DNA of 64,000 nt from Planctomycetota bacterium. GTDB taxonomy: Bacteria; Planctomycetota; J058. The DNA lies in NCBI GenBank assembly GCA_023954375.1, contig JAMLIC010000015.1, positions 62,001-126,000 of the forward strand, read 5' to 3'. A program made the translations under genes and the position numbers. Positions 50,181 to 58,767 of this stretch are shown one piece after another. The notes under the pieces were generated by a model that saw nothing but the letters and a program-made list of their open reading frames with translations, was not told the DNA's origin and did not search any database. How positions within the stretch are numbered: the stretch's first letter is position 1; every line of letters starts with the position of its first letter.

Positions 50181-51269
50181 TCAGCCCGTCAGCCGCGCGA
50201 CCTGCTCCGGCCGGACGGCGGCGGCGATGGCGTCGTCGCGCAGGACCTTGCCCGCGCGCACGAGCTCCACCAGCGCGTCGTCGAGGGCGCGCATGCCGCG
50301 CGCCTGGCTCGAGTCGATGATGGTGGCCAGCTCGTGCTCCTTGCCCTCGCGGATCAACGTCGACAGCGAGGCGCAGCCGTGCACCACCTCGACGGCCGGC
50401 ACCCGCCCGCGCCCGCCGCGGCGACGCAGCAGGGTCTGGGCGACGATCATGCGCAGCGTCGCGGCCAGCGCCGCGCGCACCGGCTGGCGCTCCTCGACGT
50501 CGAACGCGTCGACGACCCGGCCGATCGTGCGCGTGGCGTCGTAGGCGTGGACGGTCGCGAACACGAGCACCCCGGTCTCCGCGGCCTCGAGGGCCAGCCG
50601 GATCGTCTCGAGGTCGCGCAGCTCACCCAGCGCGATGGCGTCGGGCTGGGCACAGGTCGCCTGGGCGAGGCCCTCGGCGAAGGTCCCGCAGTGGTTGCCG
50701 ACCTCGCGCTGCTCCACGTAGGCGAGGCCCGGCGCCAGGCGGTACTCGATCGGGTCCTCGAGCGTGATCAGCCGGGCCGTGCGGCGCTCGCAGAAGGCCT
50801 GCAGCACCGCGGCGAGGGTGGTCGTCTTGCCGGCGCCCGCGTGGCCGGCGAAGAGCACGAGCCCGCCCGGCGCGTAGATCGTCCGCAGGATGTCGCGCGG
50901 CAGCGCCAGGTCGTCGAGCCCCGGCGGGCGCCCCTCGAGCACGCGGAAGGCCAGGGCCCGGCCGCGGCGCTCGCGGAAGGCGCTCACGCGGTAGCGCCGC
51001 CCCTCCGCGTCGGTGTGGCTGAAGTCCAGCTCGGCCCCGTCCGCGGGCAGGTGCGCCGGGAGGACCTCGGCGAGGAGGCGCTCCACGTCCTCGGCGCTCG
51101 TCGGCCCGACCCCCTCGATCGGCTCGACCTCGCCGTGGACGCGCAGCCGCGGCCGCTCCCCGGCCATGACGTGCAGGTCCGACGCCCCGGCGGCCACCGC
51201 CCGCCCCAGGAGCGGAGCGATGGCGACGCGCGCCGCCCCGCCGACGTCCATCGTGCTCGCCTCGCTCAC
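50181..51269 (-). CDS. pilT: PilT-type ATPase
   Basis: A 362-residue hexameric retraction-type ATPase. Walker A is GHAGAGKTTTLAAVL, variant in sequence but with GKT intact. Other motifs are LEDPIEYRL, Walker B AQPDAIALGELRDLETIRLA and the His box TGVLVFATVHAYDA. Length matches PilT. It likely powers pilus retraction or twitching. GTG overlaps the stop of the upstream PilT-like gene by 4 bp, so the two are made together. Confidence 0.88.
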   Translation of the reverse strand: MSEASTMDVGGAARVAIAPLLGRAVAAGASDLHVMAGERPRLRVHGEVEPIEGVGPTSAEDVERLLAEVLPAHLPADGAELDFSHTDAEGRRYRVSAFRERRGRALAFRVLEGRPPGLDDLALPRDILRTIYAPGGLVLFAGHAGAGKTTTLAAVLQAFCERRTARLITLEDPIEYRLAPGLAYVEQREVGNHCGTFAEGLAQATCAQPDAIALGELRDLETIRLALEAAETGVLVFATVHAYDATRTIGRVVDAFDVEERQPVRAALAATLRMIVAQTLLRRRGGRGRVPAVEVVHGCASLSTLIREGKEHELATIIDSSQARGMRALDDALVELVRAGKVLRDDAIAAAVRPEQVARLTG

Positions 51270-52630
51270 CGCCGCCCCCCGTTCTCGTCCTCGTCCTCGT
51301 CGCCGGCGCGCCGGCGGACCGTGACCCCCTCCAGGCAGGCCGGGTCGGCGGCCGCCTCGAGCGCCGCCAGCCGCGGCACCCGCCCCTCGCCGAACAGCCG
51401 GCGCAGCTCCACGTCGCGCAGCGCCGCCCCGGGCTGGGTCGGCCCCGCCGCGTCGACCATGTGCAGGCGGTCCTCCCGGATCATGCGCGTGATCGCCGTC
51501 GTCCCCGGCAGCACGTCGGCGACCAGGTGGCGGGCGCCGCCGCGCGCGCCGACCACGTGCAGGACGACGACCGCCTGGAGCGTGTTGGCGAGCGTGGCCC
51601 GCACCAGCGCCCGCTGCCCGGCGCCCTGCACGTCGATCAGGCGCCGCAGCGCCTGCGCCGGCGTCGCGGCGTGGAGCGAGCAGACGACGAGGTGGCCGGT
51701 CTCGGCCGAGAGCAGCGCCGTCGCGATCGCGTCGGCGCCCTGCAGCTCGCCGATCGCGAGGACGTCCGGGTCCTCGCGCAGCGACGCGCGCAGCGCGCGC
51801 TCGTAGGAGGCGGTGTGCGCCCCGACCTCGCGCTGCGCCACCAGGGAGGCGCGGCTCCGGTGCTCGTAGGTGAGCTCGCGGTCGATCGTGATGATGTGCC
51901 GGCGCGAGCGCTCGTTCATGCGGTCCACGAGCCGGGCGAGCACGGCCGCCCGGTGGACCGCCGAGGTCCCGGCGACGACGACGAGCCCGCGGCGGAGGTC
52001 GGCGAGCGGCGCGACGGCCGCCGGGAGCCCGATCGGCTCGCCCGCGGGGTCGAGGCCGATCGGCCGCAGCGAGAGCGAGGTCCCCTGCTCGGAGCGGCCG
52101 AGGAACGCCCGGTAGCGGCCGCCGGCCCACTCGCCGCTCGTCACGACCGACGCGCCGCCGCTGGCGCGCTCGCGCGCCGCCGCGTCGAAGACCTCGGCGG
52201 CGAAGGCGTCGACCTGCGCAGACGTCAGCGGCGCCTCCGGCAGCGGGGTGAGCGCGTCGGGGGCGCGCACGGCGGGCGCCCGGCCCGTCATGAGCAGGAG
52301 CTCGCGCCCGCCGGCCGCGCGCAGGCGGGCGAGGTACTGGGCGAGCTGCGCCGTCGCCGCGACCGCCTCCGCCGGCGGGCCGGCCGAGGCCCGGCGGGCG
52401 CGGCGCCGCCGCTGCTCGCCCAGGAGCTCGCGCAGGAGCGGCGCCGTGACGTAGCGCTCCCGCACGAGCAGCTCCCCCAGCCGCGCGGGGCTCCCGCGCC
52501 GCCCGTCGGCGCGGGCGCGCTCGAGCAGCGCCTCCAGCTCGACCGGGGAGAGCAGCCCCCGCTCCACCGCCAGCGCCCCCAGCCGCGTGCGCTCCTGCTC
52601 GCGACTCGCCCTCGACACCTCGAACACCAT
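51266..52630 (-). CDS. PilT-like protein with destroyed P-loop (pseudo-ATPase)
   Basis: 454 residues. An N-terminal helical module (LGALAVERGLLSPVELEALL ... LGELLVRERYVTAPLLRELL) is followed by a PilT core. At the Walker A position it reads GLVVVAGTSAVHRAAVLARL (residues about 215-234), with all glycines and the Lys-Ser/Thr lost. Walker B keeps EDPDVLAIGEL, but RD became QG. Asp-box (ITIDRELTYEHR) and His-box (GHLVVCSLHAATPAQ) regions are recognisable. It is probably unable to hydrolyse ATP and could modulate the active PilT next to it. ATG with GGAGGTG upstream. Confidence 0.85.
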   Translation of the reverse strand: MVFEVSRASREQERTRLGALAVERGLLSPVELEALLERARADGRRGSPARLGELLVRERYVTAPLLRELLGEQRRRRARRASAGPPAEAVAATAQLAQYLARLRAAGGRELLLMTGRAPAVRAPDALTPLPEAPLTSAQVDAFAAEVFDAAARERASGGASVVTSGEWAGGRYRAFLGRSEQGTSLSLRPIGLDPAGEPIGLPAAVAPLADLRRGLVVVAGTSAVHRAAVLARLVDRMNERSRRHIITIDRELTYEHRSRASLVAQREVGAHTASYERALRASLREDPDVLAIGELQGADAIATALLSAETGHLVVCSLHAATPAQALRRLIDVQGAGQRALVRATLANTLQAVVVLHVVGARGGARHLVADVLPGTTAITRMIREDRLHMVDAAGPTQPGAALRDVELRRLFGEGRVPRLAALEAAADPACLEGVTVRRRAGDEDEDENGGRR

Positions 52631-52732
52631 GGCACCTCCGCGGCGGCGCCTGTAGCGAGCGGGAGGCCAACGTAAGCCGCGGAGCCCCGGTGCGCCGCGT
52701 CACGTCGTCACGACCACGTGACCCCGGGGCCG

Positions 52733-53830
52733 TCAGGGGATGAGGCGGTAGAAGCTGAAGAACGGGTGCTCGATCGGCGCCAGCTCCACCCGGCCGAAGC
52801 CGGCCGCCCGCGCGTAGCGGCGCACGACCTCCGGCCGCATGACGGTGCCGGTGCCGGCGTCGCCGTCGGCGAGGCACGACGGCAGGCAGTGGTGGACCGA
52901 GAAGCCGTAGAGCACGCGCTCCCAGACGCCGCAGCGGGCGCGGAAGCGCTCGCCCGCGCGCTCGTCCATGATCAGGACCTCGCCGCCCGGGCGCAGGAGC
53001 CCGCGCGCGACGCGGAGGGCCCCGACCGGGTCGCCGAGGTCGTGCAGCACCTCGCAGGCGAACACGAGGTCGTAGCGGCCGCCGAGGGCCGGGTCGGCGA
53101 CGTCGCGCCGCTCGAAGCGCACGCGGTCGGCGACGCCGTGGCGCGCCGCGTGGGCGCGCGCCTCGTCGATCGACGGCCCGTCGAGGTCGAACCCATCGAC
53201 CCGCAGGGCGGGGTAGGCCCGGGCCAGCCCGATGCTCGACCACCCGTGCCCGCAGCCGAAGTCGGCCGCGCGCGCGCCCTCCGCGGCCAGGCGGCGGTGG
53301 AGCTCGGGGATCGACGGGAGCCACTCGCGGCCGAGGAGCTGCAGGAGCATGGCCCGGTTCATGCGTCCCTGCCCCTCGCGCAGGGCGCGGCCGTACTCGG
53401 CGAAGGGGACCCCCGTCCCGGCGCGGTGGGCCCGCACGACCAGCGGCAGCGGGCTGACCGCCCCGGCGACGAGCTGCGCCAGCGGCGCGAGGAAGTCGAG
53501 GCTGTCCTCGTCGGCGAGGACCGCCGCGTGGCCGGGCGGCAGGGCGTAGCGCCGCTCCTGCGCCGGCGCGTCCTCGTCCTCGACCTCCAGCAGGCCGACC
53601 ACGGCCTGGTGCTCGAGCCACTCGCGCGCGTAGCGCTCGTGCGCGCCGCTCAGGCGCGCGAGCTCGCGCGGGTCGAGCGCGCCGGCCGCCGCCAGGTGCC
53701 GGTAGTAGCCCAGCTGGTCGCCCAGGTGGATCGAGAAGAGCGCGAACGCGCTCGAGGCCGCCTCGAGCAGGTGGTTCGTCAGGGCCTCGGTGCGCTCCGC
53801 CGTCGTCGTCGTGATCATCGTCGCCTCCAT
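52733..53830 (-). CDS. class I SAM-dependent methyltransferase
   Basis: 365 residues. A winged-helix-like N-terminal part (residues about 40-100) is followed by a Rossmann methyltransferase domain: ADFGCGHGWSSIGLARAYPA (motif I), VDGFDLDGPS (acidic loop), YDLVFACEVLHDLGDPVGAL (motif IV) and GGEVLIMDE. The layout matches the small-molecule methyltransferases with an rRNA-like HTH start. Substrate unknown. It is divergent from a TetR regulator with operators between them, so it is probably repressed by that protein. Confidence 0.88.
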   Translation of the reverse strand: MEATMITTTTAERTEALTNHLLEAASSAFALFSIHLGDQLGYYRHLAAAGALDPRELARLSGAHERYAREWLEHQAVVGLLEVEDEDAPAQERRYALPPGHAAVLADEDSLDFLAPLAQLVAGAVSPLPLVVRAHRAGTGVPFAEYGRALREGQGRMNRAMLLQLLGREWLPSIPELHRRLAAEGARAADFGCGHGWSSIGLARAYPALRVDGFDLDGPSIDEARAHAARHGVADRVRFERRDVADPALGGRYDLVFACEVLHDLGDPVGALRVARGLLRPGGEVLIMDERAGERFRARCGVWERVLYGFSVHHCLPSCLADGDAGTGTVMRPEVVRRYARAAGFGRVELAPIEHPFFSFYRLIP

Positions 53831-53887
53831 GCATGGAGGGTAGTGCGCCGCGGCGCGCGCCAGGACTCACTCCAGGTCCAGGGGGCG

Positions 53888-53924
53888 TTGACTCCCGGTC
53901 AGGGTCTGGTTGACTCGGGGTCAA
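53888..53924. promoter_or_regulatory. two TetR-type operator palindromes
   Basis: TTGAC-tcccg-GTCAG (53888-53902) and TTGAC-tcggg-GTCAA (53910-53924) are 15-bp dyads whose starts are 22 bp apart, in the gap between the methyltransferase and tetR genes. The second is perfectly symmetric. Confidence 0.65.
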
Positions 53925-53952
53925 GCGGCCGGAGTCGGCCTGGAGCGGCGAG

Positions 53953-54573
53953 ATGAGCGACCCGACCCCGACCGTGGCCCACCTCTTCGGCGGCGGCGCG
54001 ACGCCGCGCGACACGCGCGAGCGGCTCCTGTTCCACGCCCTCGAGCTGTTCAAGACGCACGGCTTCCACGCCGTCGGCCTCGACCGGCTCCTGGCCGAGG
54101 TCGGCGTGACGAAGACGACCTTCTACAACCACTTCGAGAGCAAGGACGCGCTCGTGCTCGAGGCGATCCGCCTGCAGGACGCCTGGGAGTCCGACGCGTT
54201 CAAGCGCGCCGTGCAGGCGCGCGCCGGCTACGACCCGAAGGCGATGCTCCTCGCCGCCTTCGACGTGCTCGACGAGTGGTTCAACGCGACCGAGTACCGG
54301 GGCTGCCTGTTCATCCTCGCCTGCGCCGAGTTCCCCTCCCCGAACGACCCCGTGCACCGGGTCGCCGCGCGCTTCCACGGCTTCGCCGAGGAGGAGTTCG
54401 CGCGCATGGCGTCGGCCGCCGGCGTCGACGACCCGGCGGCGCTCGCGCGCGAGTGGGTCCTCCTCATGCAGGGCGCGACGACGAACCGCATGGTCGCCGG
54501 CGACGACGGCGCCGCGCGCGTCGCGCGGGGCGTCGCCGAGCAGCTCCTCGCGCGGCGGCTGCGGCCGCGCTGA
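53953..54573 (+). CDS. TetR/AcrR-family regulator
   Basis: 206 residues. The N-terminal HTH reads RERLLFHALELFKTHGFHAV then LDRLLAEVGVTKTTFYNHFE, the TetR signature. The ligand-binding domain is C-terminal and resembles the TetR_C subgroup seen with small-molecule detoxification genes. It likely controls itself and the divergent methyltransferase through the two palindromes just upstream. ATG at 53953. Confidence 0.92.
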   Translation: MSDPTPTVAHLFGGGATPRDTRERLLFHALELFKTHGFHAVGLDRLLAEVGVTKTTFYNHFESKDALVLEAIRLQDAWESDAFKRAVQARAGYDPKAMLLAAFDVLDEWFNATEYRGCLFILACAEFPSPNDPVHRVAARFHGFAEEEFARMASAAGVDDPAALAREWVLLMQGATTNRMVAGDDGAARVARGVAEQLLARRLRPR

Positions 54574-54617
54574 CGCGCCCGCGCGCGCCGGGCCGCCCTG
54601 GCGCGCCGCGACCGCGG

Positions 54618-55670
54618 TCAGTCCACGTCGGCCCGCGCGAGGGCGCGCGCGAGGCGCTCCCGCAGCGCGGGCCGCGCCGCCGCCCAGGCGACGAGCCCCG
54701 CGAGGGCCTGGTCCGCCTCGGCCGTCGCGTGCGCCGCCTCGCGCCGGACCGGCTCGAGCGCGGCGGCGTCGAAGCGGCGGTCGAGGTCGGCCCGGCCCGC
54801 GAAGGGCCCCCCGCGGACGAGGCGCCCGATCGCCGCCGTCCGGTCGTCGGCCCACGTGGCGAGGAGCGCCGCGCGCCTGGGGCCGATGAGCGGGACGGCC
54901 TGGAGGGAGCGGCGGCGCAGCAGGTCGGCGAGGCTGCTCACGCCGTGGGCGCGGAGGGCCGACGTGATCCCCTCGCCGATCCCCCGGATGCGCTGCGCGT
55001 CCTCGATCGGCGTCTCGCGCTCGAGCGCGCGGCGGTGGTGGTCGAGCCGGTCGGCCTCGAGGCGCTCGAGGCGGCGGCGGAGCGCGGCGACCGTCCGCGC
55101 GGCGCGGGCGCGCCGGTCGCTCGCGCGCAGGGCCTCCCGGTCGCCCTCGACGATCGCCGCGGCCAGCGCGCGCAGCTCGGCCGAGGCCGGCGCATCGACG
55201 GGCAGCAGCGCCGCCACGCGCGGCCGACCCGTCCCCGCGTGCACGGCCGCGGCGGCCGCCGCCGAGAGCGCCAGCGCGACCGTCGCGAGCCACCCCGAGG
55301 CGAGCGCGAGGGCGCCGACCGCGAGGGCCGTGCACGCGGTCCACGTCGCCAGCGCGGGCCCGCGGGCGAGGAGGCTCCGGTAGTCGTCGCGGAGGGCGGC
55401 CGCCCAGGCGGCGACGACCGGCGGCGGGGCCGCGACCTCGGTGCGCCCCGGGGGCGCGATGCGCAGCGTGGGCCGCCCGCCCTCCGGCGCGGCCTGCGAC
55501 GCCTCCGGCACCGGCTCGCGGCAGATCGGGCAGACGCCGAACTCGGCCAGGCAGGCCGCGTGGATCGGCGTGGCGTCGCGCTCGCAGCGGACCCAGGGCT
55601 CCTGGCCCCCCTCCCCCTGGCACCAGGGGCAGCGGAGGTGGACGGCGGCCGGCGTTCGCGCGCGGAGCAT
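54618..55670 (-). CDS. RING-like cysteine cluster, membrane segment and helix-hairpin-helix protein
   Basis: 350 residues. Residues 14-53 carry CPWCQGE, RCERDATPIHAACLAEFG and CPICREPV, eight Cys/His ligands spaced like a RING/treble-clef finger. Two hydrophobic helices follow at about residues 106-142 (CTALAVGALALASGWLATVA). A coiled coil leads to tandem helix-hairpin-helix motifs (IRGIGEGITSALRAHGVSSL, VPLIGPRRAALLATW). This combination is unfamiliar to me. It may bind DNA or protein at the membrane; ubiquitin-like chemistry is not implied. Confidence 0.7.
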   Translation of the reverse strand: MLRARTPAAVHLRCPWCQGEGGQEPWVRCERDATPIHAACLAEFGVCPICREPVPEASQAAPEGGRPTLRIAPPGRTEVAAPPPVVAAWAAALRDDYRSLLARGPALATWTACTALAVGALALASGWLATVALALSAAAAAAVHAGTGRPRVAALLPVDAPASAELRALAAAIVEGDREALRASDRRARAARTVAALRRRLERLEADRLDHHRRALERETPIEDAQRIRGIGEGITSALRAHGVSSLADLLRRRSLQAVPLIGPRRAALLATWADDRTAAIGRLVRGGPFAGRADLDRRFDAAALEPVRREAAHATAEADQALAGLVAWAAARPALRERLARALARADVD

Positions 55671-55710
55671 GGCAGGAGGAGGGTAGCAGGCGGCCGCCGC
55701 GCGGCGGCGC

Positions 55711-55716
55711 TACAGT
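55711..55716 (+). promoter_or_regulatory. -10 box of kelch gene
   Basis: TACAGT ends 7 nt before the ATG at 55724. No -35 is recognised. Confidence 0.3.
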
Positions 55717-55723
55717 CCAGGGG

Positions 55724-57805
55724 ATGGTCGTGCCACGCCGTCTCTCCGTGCGGCCGACGCTCGCCGCGGCCGTCGTCGCGGTCGCCGCCTGCGCCGTCGC
55801 CGACGCGCCGCCGCCGCCCCCCCGGGTGGCCGCGCCGGGCCGCCTCGCCGCGCCGACGCCACCGCAGGCGCAGGTGGCCGACGCCGAGGCCGAGGCCGAC
55901 CCCGGCGACGCCGAGGCCGAGGCCTCGCCCGCAGACGCGCCCGGCGCGGCGCCGGCCGCGGTGCCGGCGCCGGCCCGGGAGGAGCTCCCCTACCCGACAG
56001 GCCCCGCCGGCCGCGAGAGGCACGGCCTCGTCTCGTGCACCACGGGCGTCCTGCTCCTCGGCGGCCACTCGCAGGAGGGCTGCGTCCGCGACCTGGCGCC
56101 GGGCATGCTCGAGTGGCGCGGCGCGGAGTGGCGCCACCACGACGTCCCCGGGGCCCTCCTCCGCTGCGCCCCGGCCCTGGCCTGGGACACGCACCGCCGG
56201 CGCGTCGTGCTCTTCGGCGGCCGCCTCTGGAACGACCCGCTCGGCGACACCTGGGAGTGGGACGGGTCGGGCTGGACCGAGCGGGCGGCGGCCCCGGCGC
56301 CGGCGCCGCGCGACCACGCCGCGCTGGCCTACGACGCGACGCGAGACGTGGTCGTGCTCTTCGGCGGGCAGGGCGCCAGCGAGGCGCCCCTGGGCGACAC
56401 GTGGGTCTGGGACGGCGCGCGCTGGGAGCGGCTCGCGCCGCCCGCGGCGCCGCCGGCGCGCTTCGGGCACGCGATGGCCTACGACGCCGCGCGCCGCGAG
56501 GTCGTCCTCTTCGGCGGCCGGACGGGCGACCGCCGGGCGCGCGAGCACCTCCGCGACACGTGGACCTGGGACGGTCGGACGTGGACCCCGCGCGAGCCGC
56601 TCGAGTGGCCGCCCTCGCGGTGGGCGCACGCCCTGGCCTACGACGCCCGCCGGCGGCGCGTGGTCCTCCACGGCGGGGAGCACCTGCGGCGGTTCTACCG
56701 GTCCCGTGAGGTCCGCGAGCCGCTCGGCGACACCTGGGAGTGGGACGGCGGCGACTGGGCGCGCGTGAGCGCCGCGGTCGAGCCGCCGGCCCGCTCGCAC
56801 CACGGCCTGGCCTGGGACCCCGCGCGGCAGGTGGTCGTGTGCGCCGGCGGGGTGAGGGGGGGCCCCCTCCTCGACGACATGTGGACCTGGGACGGCGCGA
56901 CCTGGACGCAGGTCGACGGACACGACTGGTCCCCCTTCACCGGCGACGCGCTGCCCCTCCCGAGCCCGCCGCGCCTGCGCGGGCTCTCGACCCGCCATGA
57001 GCGCGCGCCTGGCGACCCGACGCCCCTCGCGCTCGCCACCCTCGCGCGGCTCGCGCACCTGCCCCCGTCCGAGCTCGGCCGGGAGCTCGCCCGGATGCCG
57101 GCGGCGCTGCGCGTGGAGGTCGGGCGCGAGCTGGCGGCCAGGTGGATCGACGTGTGGGGCGAGGACGAGGACGAGCCGCGCTTCGACCGCGCCGCGCTGC
57201 TCGTCCACCACGCGGGGGGCGCGCTCCGCGGCACGGACGCGCTCGCCGACCTCTGGACCTTCCAGGACCTCCTGCCCGGCTCCGTGCTCCACGACCACAC
57301 GCGCGCCCGCGTGCGGAGCAGCGTCCGCCCGGGCCCGCTCCTGCGCTGCCGGCGGAACCCCCGCGTGCACGCCAGGGTGCCCTTCGTCCTCGTGCGCACG
57401 ATCACGGAGCGCCTCCGCGCGGGTGACCGCGCGGCGTGCGAGGGCTGGGTCGAGGGCCTCCTCGCCCTGGACGGCCCGCCCGACCAGCGGCGGTGCCGCG
57501 AGGCCCTCCTGTTCCTGCTCGGGCAGCCCGCGACGGTCCACGGGCTGCGCGCCCTCCTCGACTCCGAGCTCCTCGCGGACCGCGTCCTCGCCCAGCTCGT
57601 CGCGGCGGCGGCGATCCCGGAGCTCGCGCTCGAGGACCCGGCGGCCTTCGAGCGGACGGTCGAGTGGGCGGCCGACTGGCACGAGGCGCCGCCGGTCGGC
57701 CTCGTGTCCCTCGACGCCCTCGACGCGCGGCTCGCCGCCTGGCTGGACGAGAACGCCGGGCGGCTCGAGCGCGACCCGGCGACCGGCCTCTACCAGGTCC
57801 GCTGA
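55724..57805 (+). CDS. kelch-repeat surface/periplasmic protein
   Basis: 693 residues. A signal peptide, possibly of lipoprotein type (VVAVAACAVAD), leads to an Ala/Pro linker. Five kelch-type blades follow, each with a variant of RVVLFGG then GDTWEWDG (residues about 95-400), predicted to make a beta-propeller. The C-terminal 270 residues are helical and unassigned (LARLAHLPPSELGRELARMP). Probably a binding protein outside the cytoplasm. It converges on the cysteine synthase gene with an 8-bp gap. Confidence 0.82.
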   Translation: MVVPRRLSVRPTLAAAVVAVAACAVADAPPPPPRVAAPGRLAAPTPPQAQVADAEAEADPGDAEAEASPADAPGAAPAAVPAPAREELPYPTGPAGRERHGLVSCTTGVLLLGGHSQEGCVRDLAPGMLEWRGAEWRHHDVPGALLRCAPALAWDTHRRRVVLFGGRLWNDPLGDTWEWDGSGWTERAAAPAPAPRDHAALAYDATRDVVVLFGGQGASEAPLGDTWVWDGARWERLAPPAAPPARFGHAMAYDAARREVVLFGGRTGDRRAREHLRDTWTWDGRTWTPREPLEWPPSRWAHALAYDARRRRVVLHGGEHLRRFYRSREVREPLGDTWEWDGGDWARVSAAVEPPARSHHGLAWDPARQVVVCAGGVRGGPLLDDMWTWDGATWTQVDGHDWSPFTGDALPLPSPPRLRGLSTRHERAPGDPTPLALATLARLAHLPPSELGRELARMPAALRVEVGRELAARWIDVWGEDEDEPRFDRAALLVHHAGGALRGTDALADLWTFQDLLPGSVLHDHTRARVRSSVRPGPLLRCRRNPRVHARVPFVLVRTITERLRAGDRAACEGWVEGLLALDGPPDQRRCREALLFLLGQPATVHGLRALLDSELLADRVLAQLVAAAAIPELALEDPAAFERTVEWAADWHEAPPVGLVSLDALDARLAAWLDENAGRLERDPATGLYQVR

Positions 57806-57813
57806 GGGGCGCC

Positions 57814-58767
57814 CTACCCGTCCCAGAGCCCCGTGCTGAAGTAGCGCTCGCCGAGGTCGGCGAACACGGTCACGAAGCGCCCGCGCCGCTCGCGCCGGGC
57901 GACCTCGTGGATCGCCCTGAGCACGGCGCCCGACGACTGGCCGACGAACAGGCCGCGGCGGGCCAGGCGGTGGCAGTAGTCGAAGGCGTCCTCGATCCCG
58001 ACGCGCACGCGCTCGTCGATCACCGAGTCGTCGAGGATCTTCGGCCGGATGTCCTCCGGGCGGTCGAGCGGCTTGAGCCCCTCGATCCCGGGGAACGGGT
58101 CGGGGATCACGGCGACGACCCGGATCTTCGGGTCGTGCTCCTTGAGCCGCCGGCCCACCCCCGTGATCGTGCCGCCGGTGCCGATCCCGGCCACGAAGTG
58201 CGTCAGCCGGCCGCCGGTCTGCTCGAGCAGCTCCGCCGCCGTCGTCTCGTAGTGGGCGCGCCAGTTGTGCTCGTTCGAGTACTGGTCGGAGAGCCAGTAG
58301 CGGTCGGGGTGCTCCTCGTGCAGGCGGTGGCAGGTGCGCAGGGCCTCGTCGTAGCCCTCGAGCGGGTCGGTCTCGAGCAGCCGCGCGCCGTGGGCCAGGA
58401 TCCGCCGCTTGCGCTCGAGGCTGGCGTTGCCGGGGACGACGAGCTGCACCTCGCGCCCGAGCATGGCGCCGAGCATCGCGTAGGCGATCCCGGCGTTGCC
58501 CGACGACGAGTCGAGGATCGCGCGCCCCGGGCGCAGCTCGCCCGCGAGCTCCGCCTCGAGGAGCATGCGCAGGACCGGCCGGTCCTTGATCGAGCCGCCG
58601 GGGTTCATCCACTCGGCCTTGGCCCACACCTCGCACCCGGGCAGGTGGTCGGGCGCGAAGACGACCTCGTCGGGCACGCGCACGAGGCGCGTGCCGCCGA
58701 CGAGGGCCAGGGCCGGGCAGCGCTCGAGGAAGGGGCGGTAGCGGGCCGGGACCTGCGCGGCGCTCAC
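57814..58767 (-). CDS. cysM: cysteine synthase (CysM/CysK family)
   Basis: A 317-residue PLP enzyme. K61 in NPGGSIKDRP is the Schiff-base lysine. SSSGNAGIAYA binds the substrate carboxylate, GIGTGGTITGVGRRL binds PLP phosphate, and SSGAVLRA is near the C-terminus. In mycobacteria CysM uses O-phosphoserine and the thiocarboxylated carrier CysO. Here the gene overlaps by 4 bp a gene whose first domain looks like CysO, so the same carrier-dependent route is likely. GTG start. Confidence 0.92.
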   Translation of the reverse strand: MSAAQVPARYRPFLERCPALALVGGTRLVRVPDEVVFAPDHLPGCEVWAKAEWMNPGGSIKDRPVLRMLLEAELAGELRPGRAILDSSSGNAGIAYAMLGAMLGREVQLVVPGNASLERKRRILAHGARLLETDPLEGYDEALRTCHRLHEEHPDRYWLSDQYSNEHNWRAHYETTAAELLEQTGGRLTHFVAGIGTGGTITGVGRRLKEHDPKIRVVAVIPDPFPGIEGLKPLDRPEDIRPKILDDSVIDERVRVGIEDAFDYCHRLARRGLFVGQSSGAVLRAIHEVARRERRGRFVTVFADLGERYFSTGLWDG

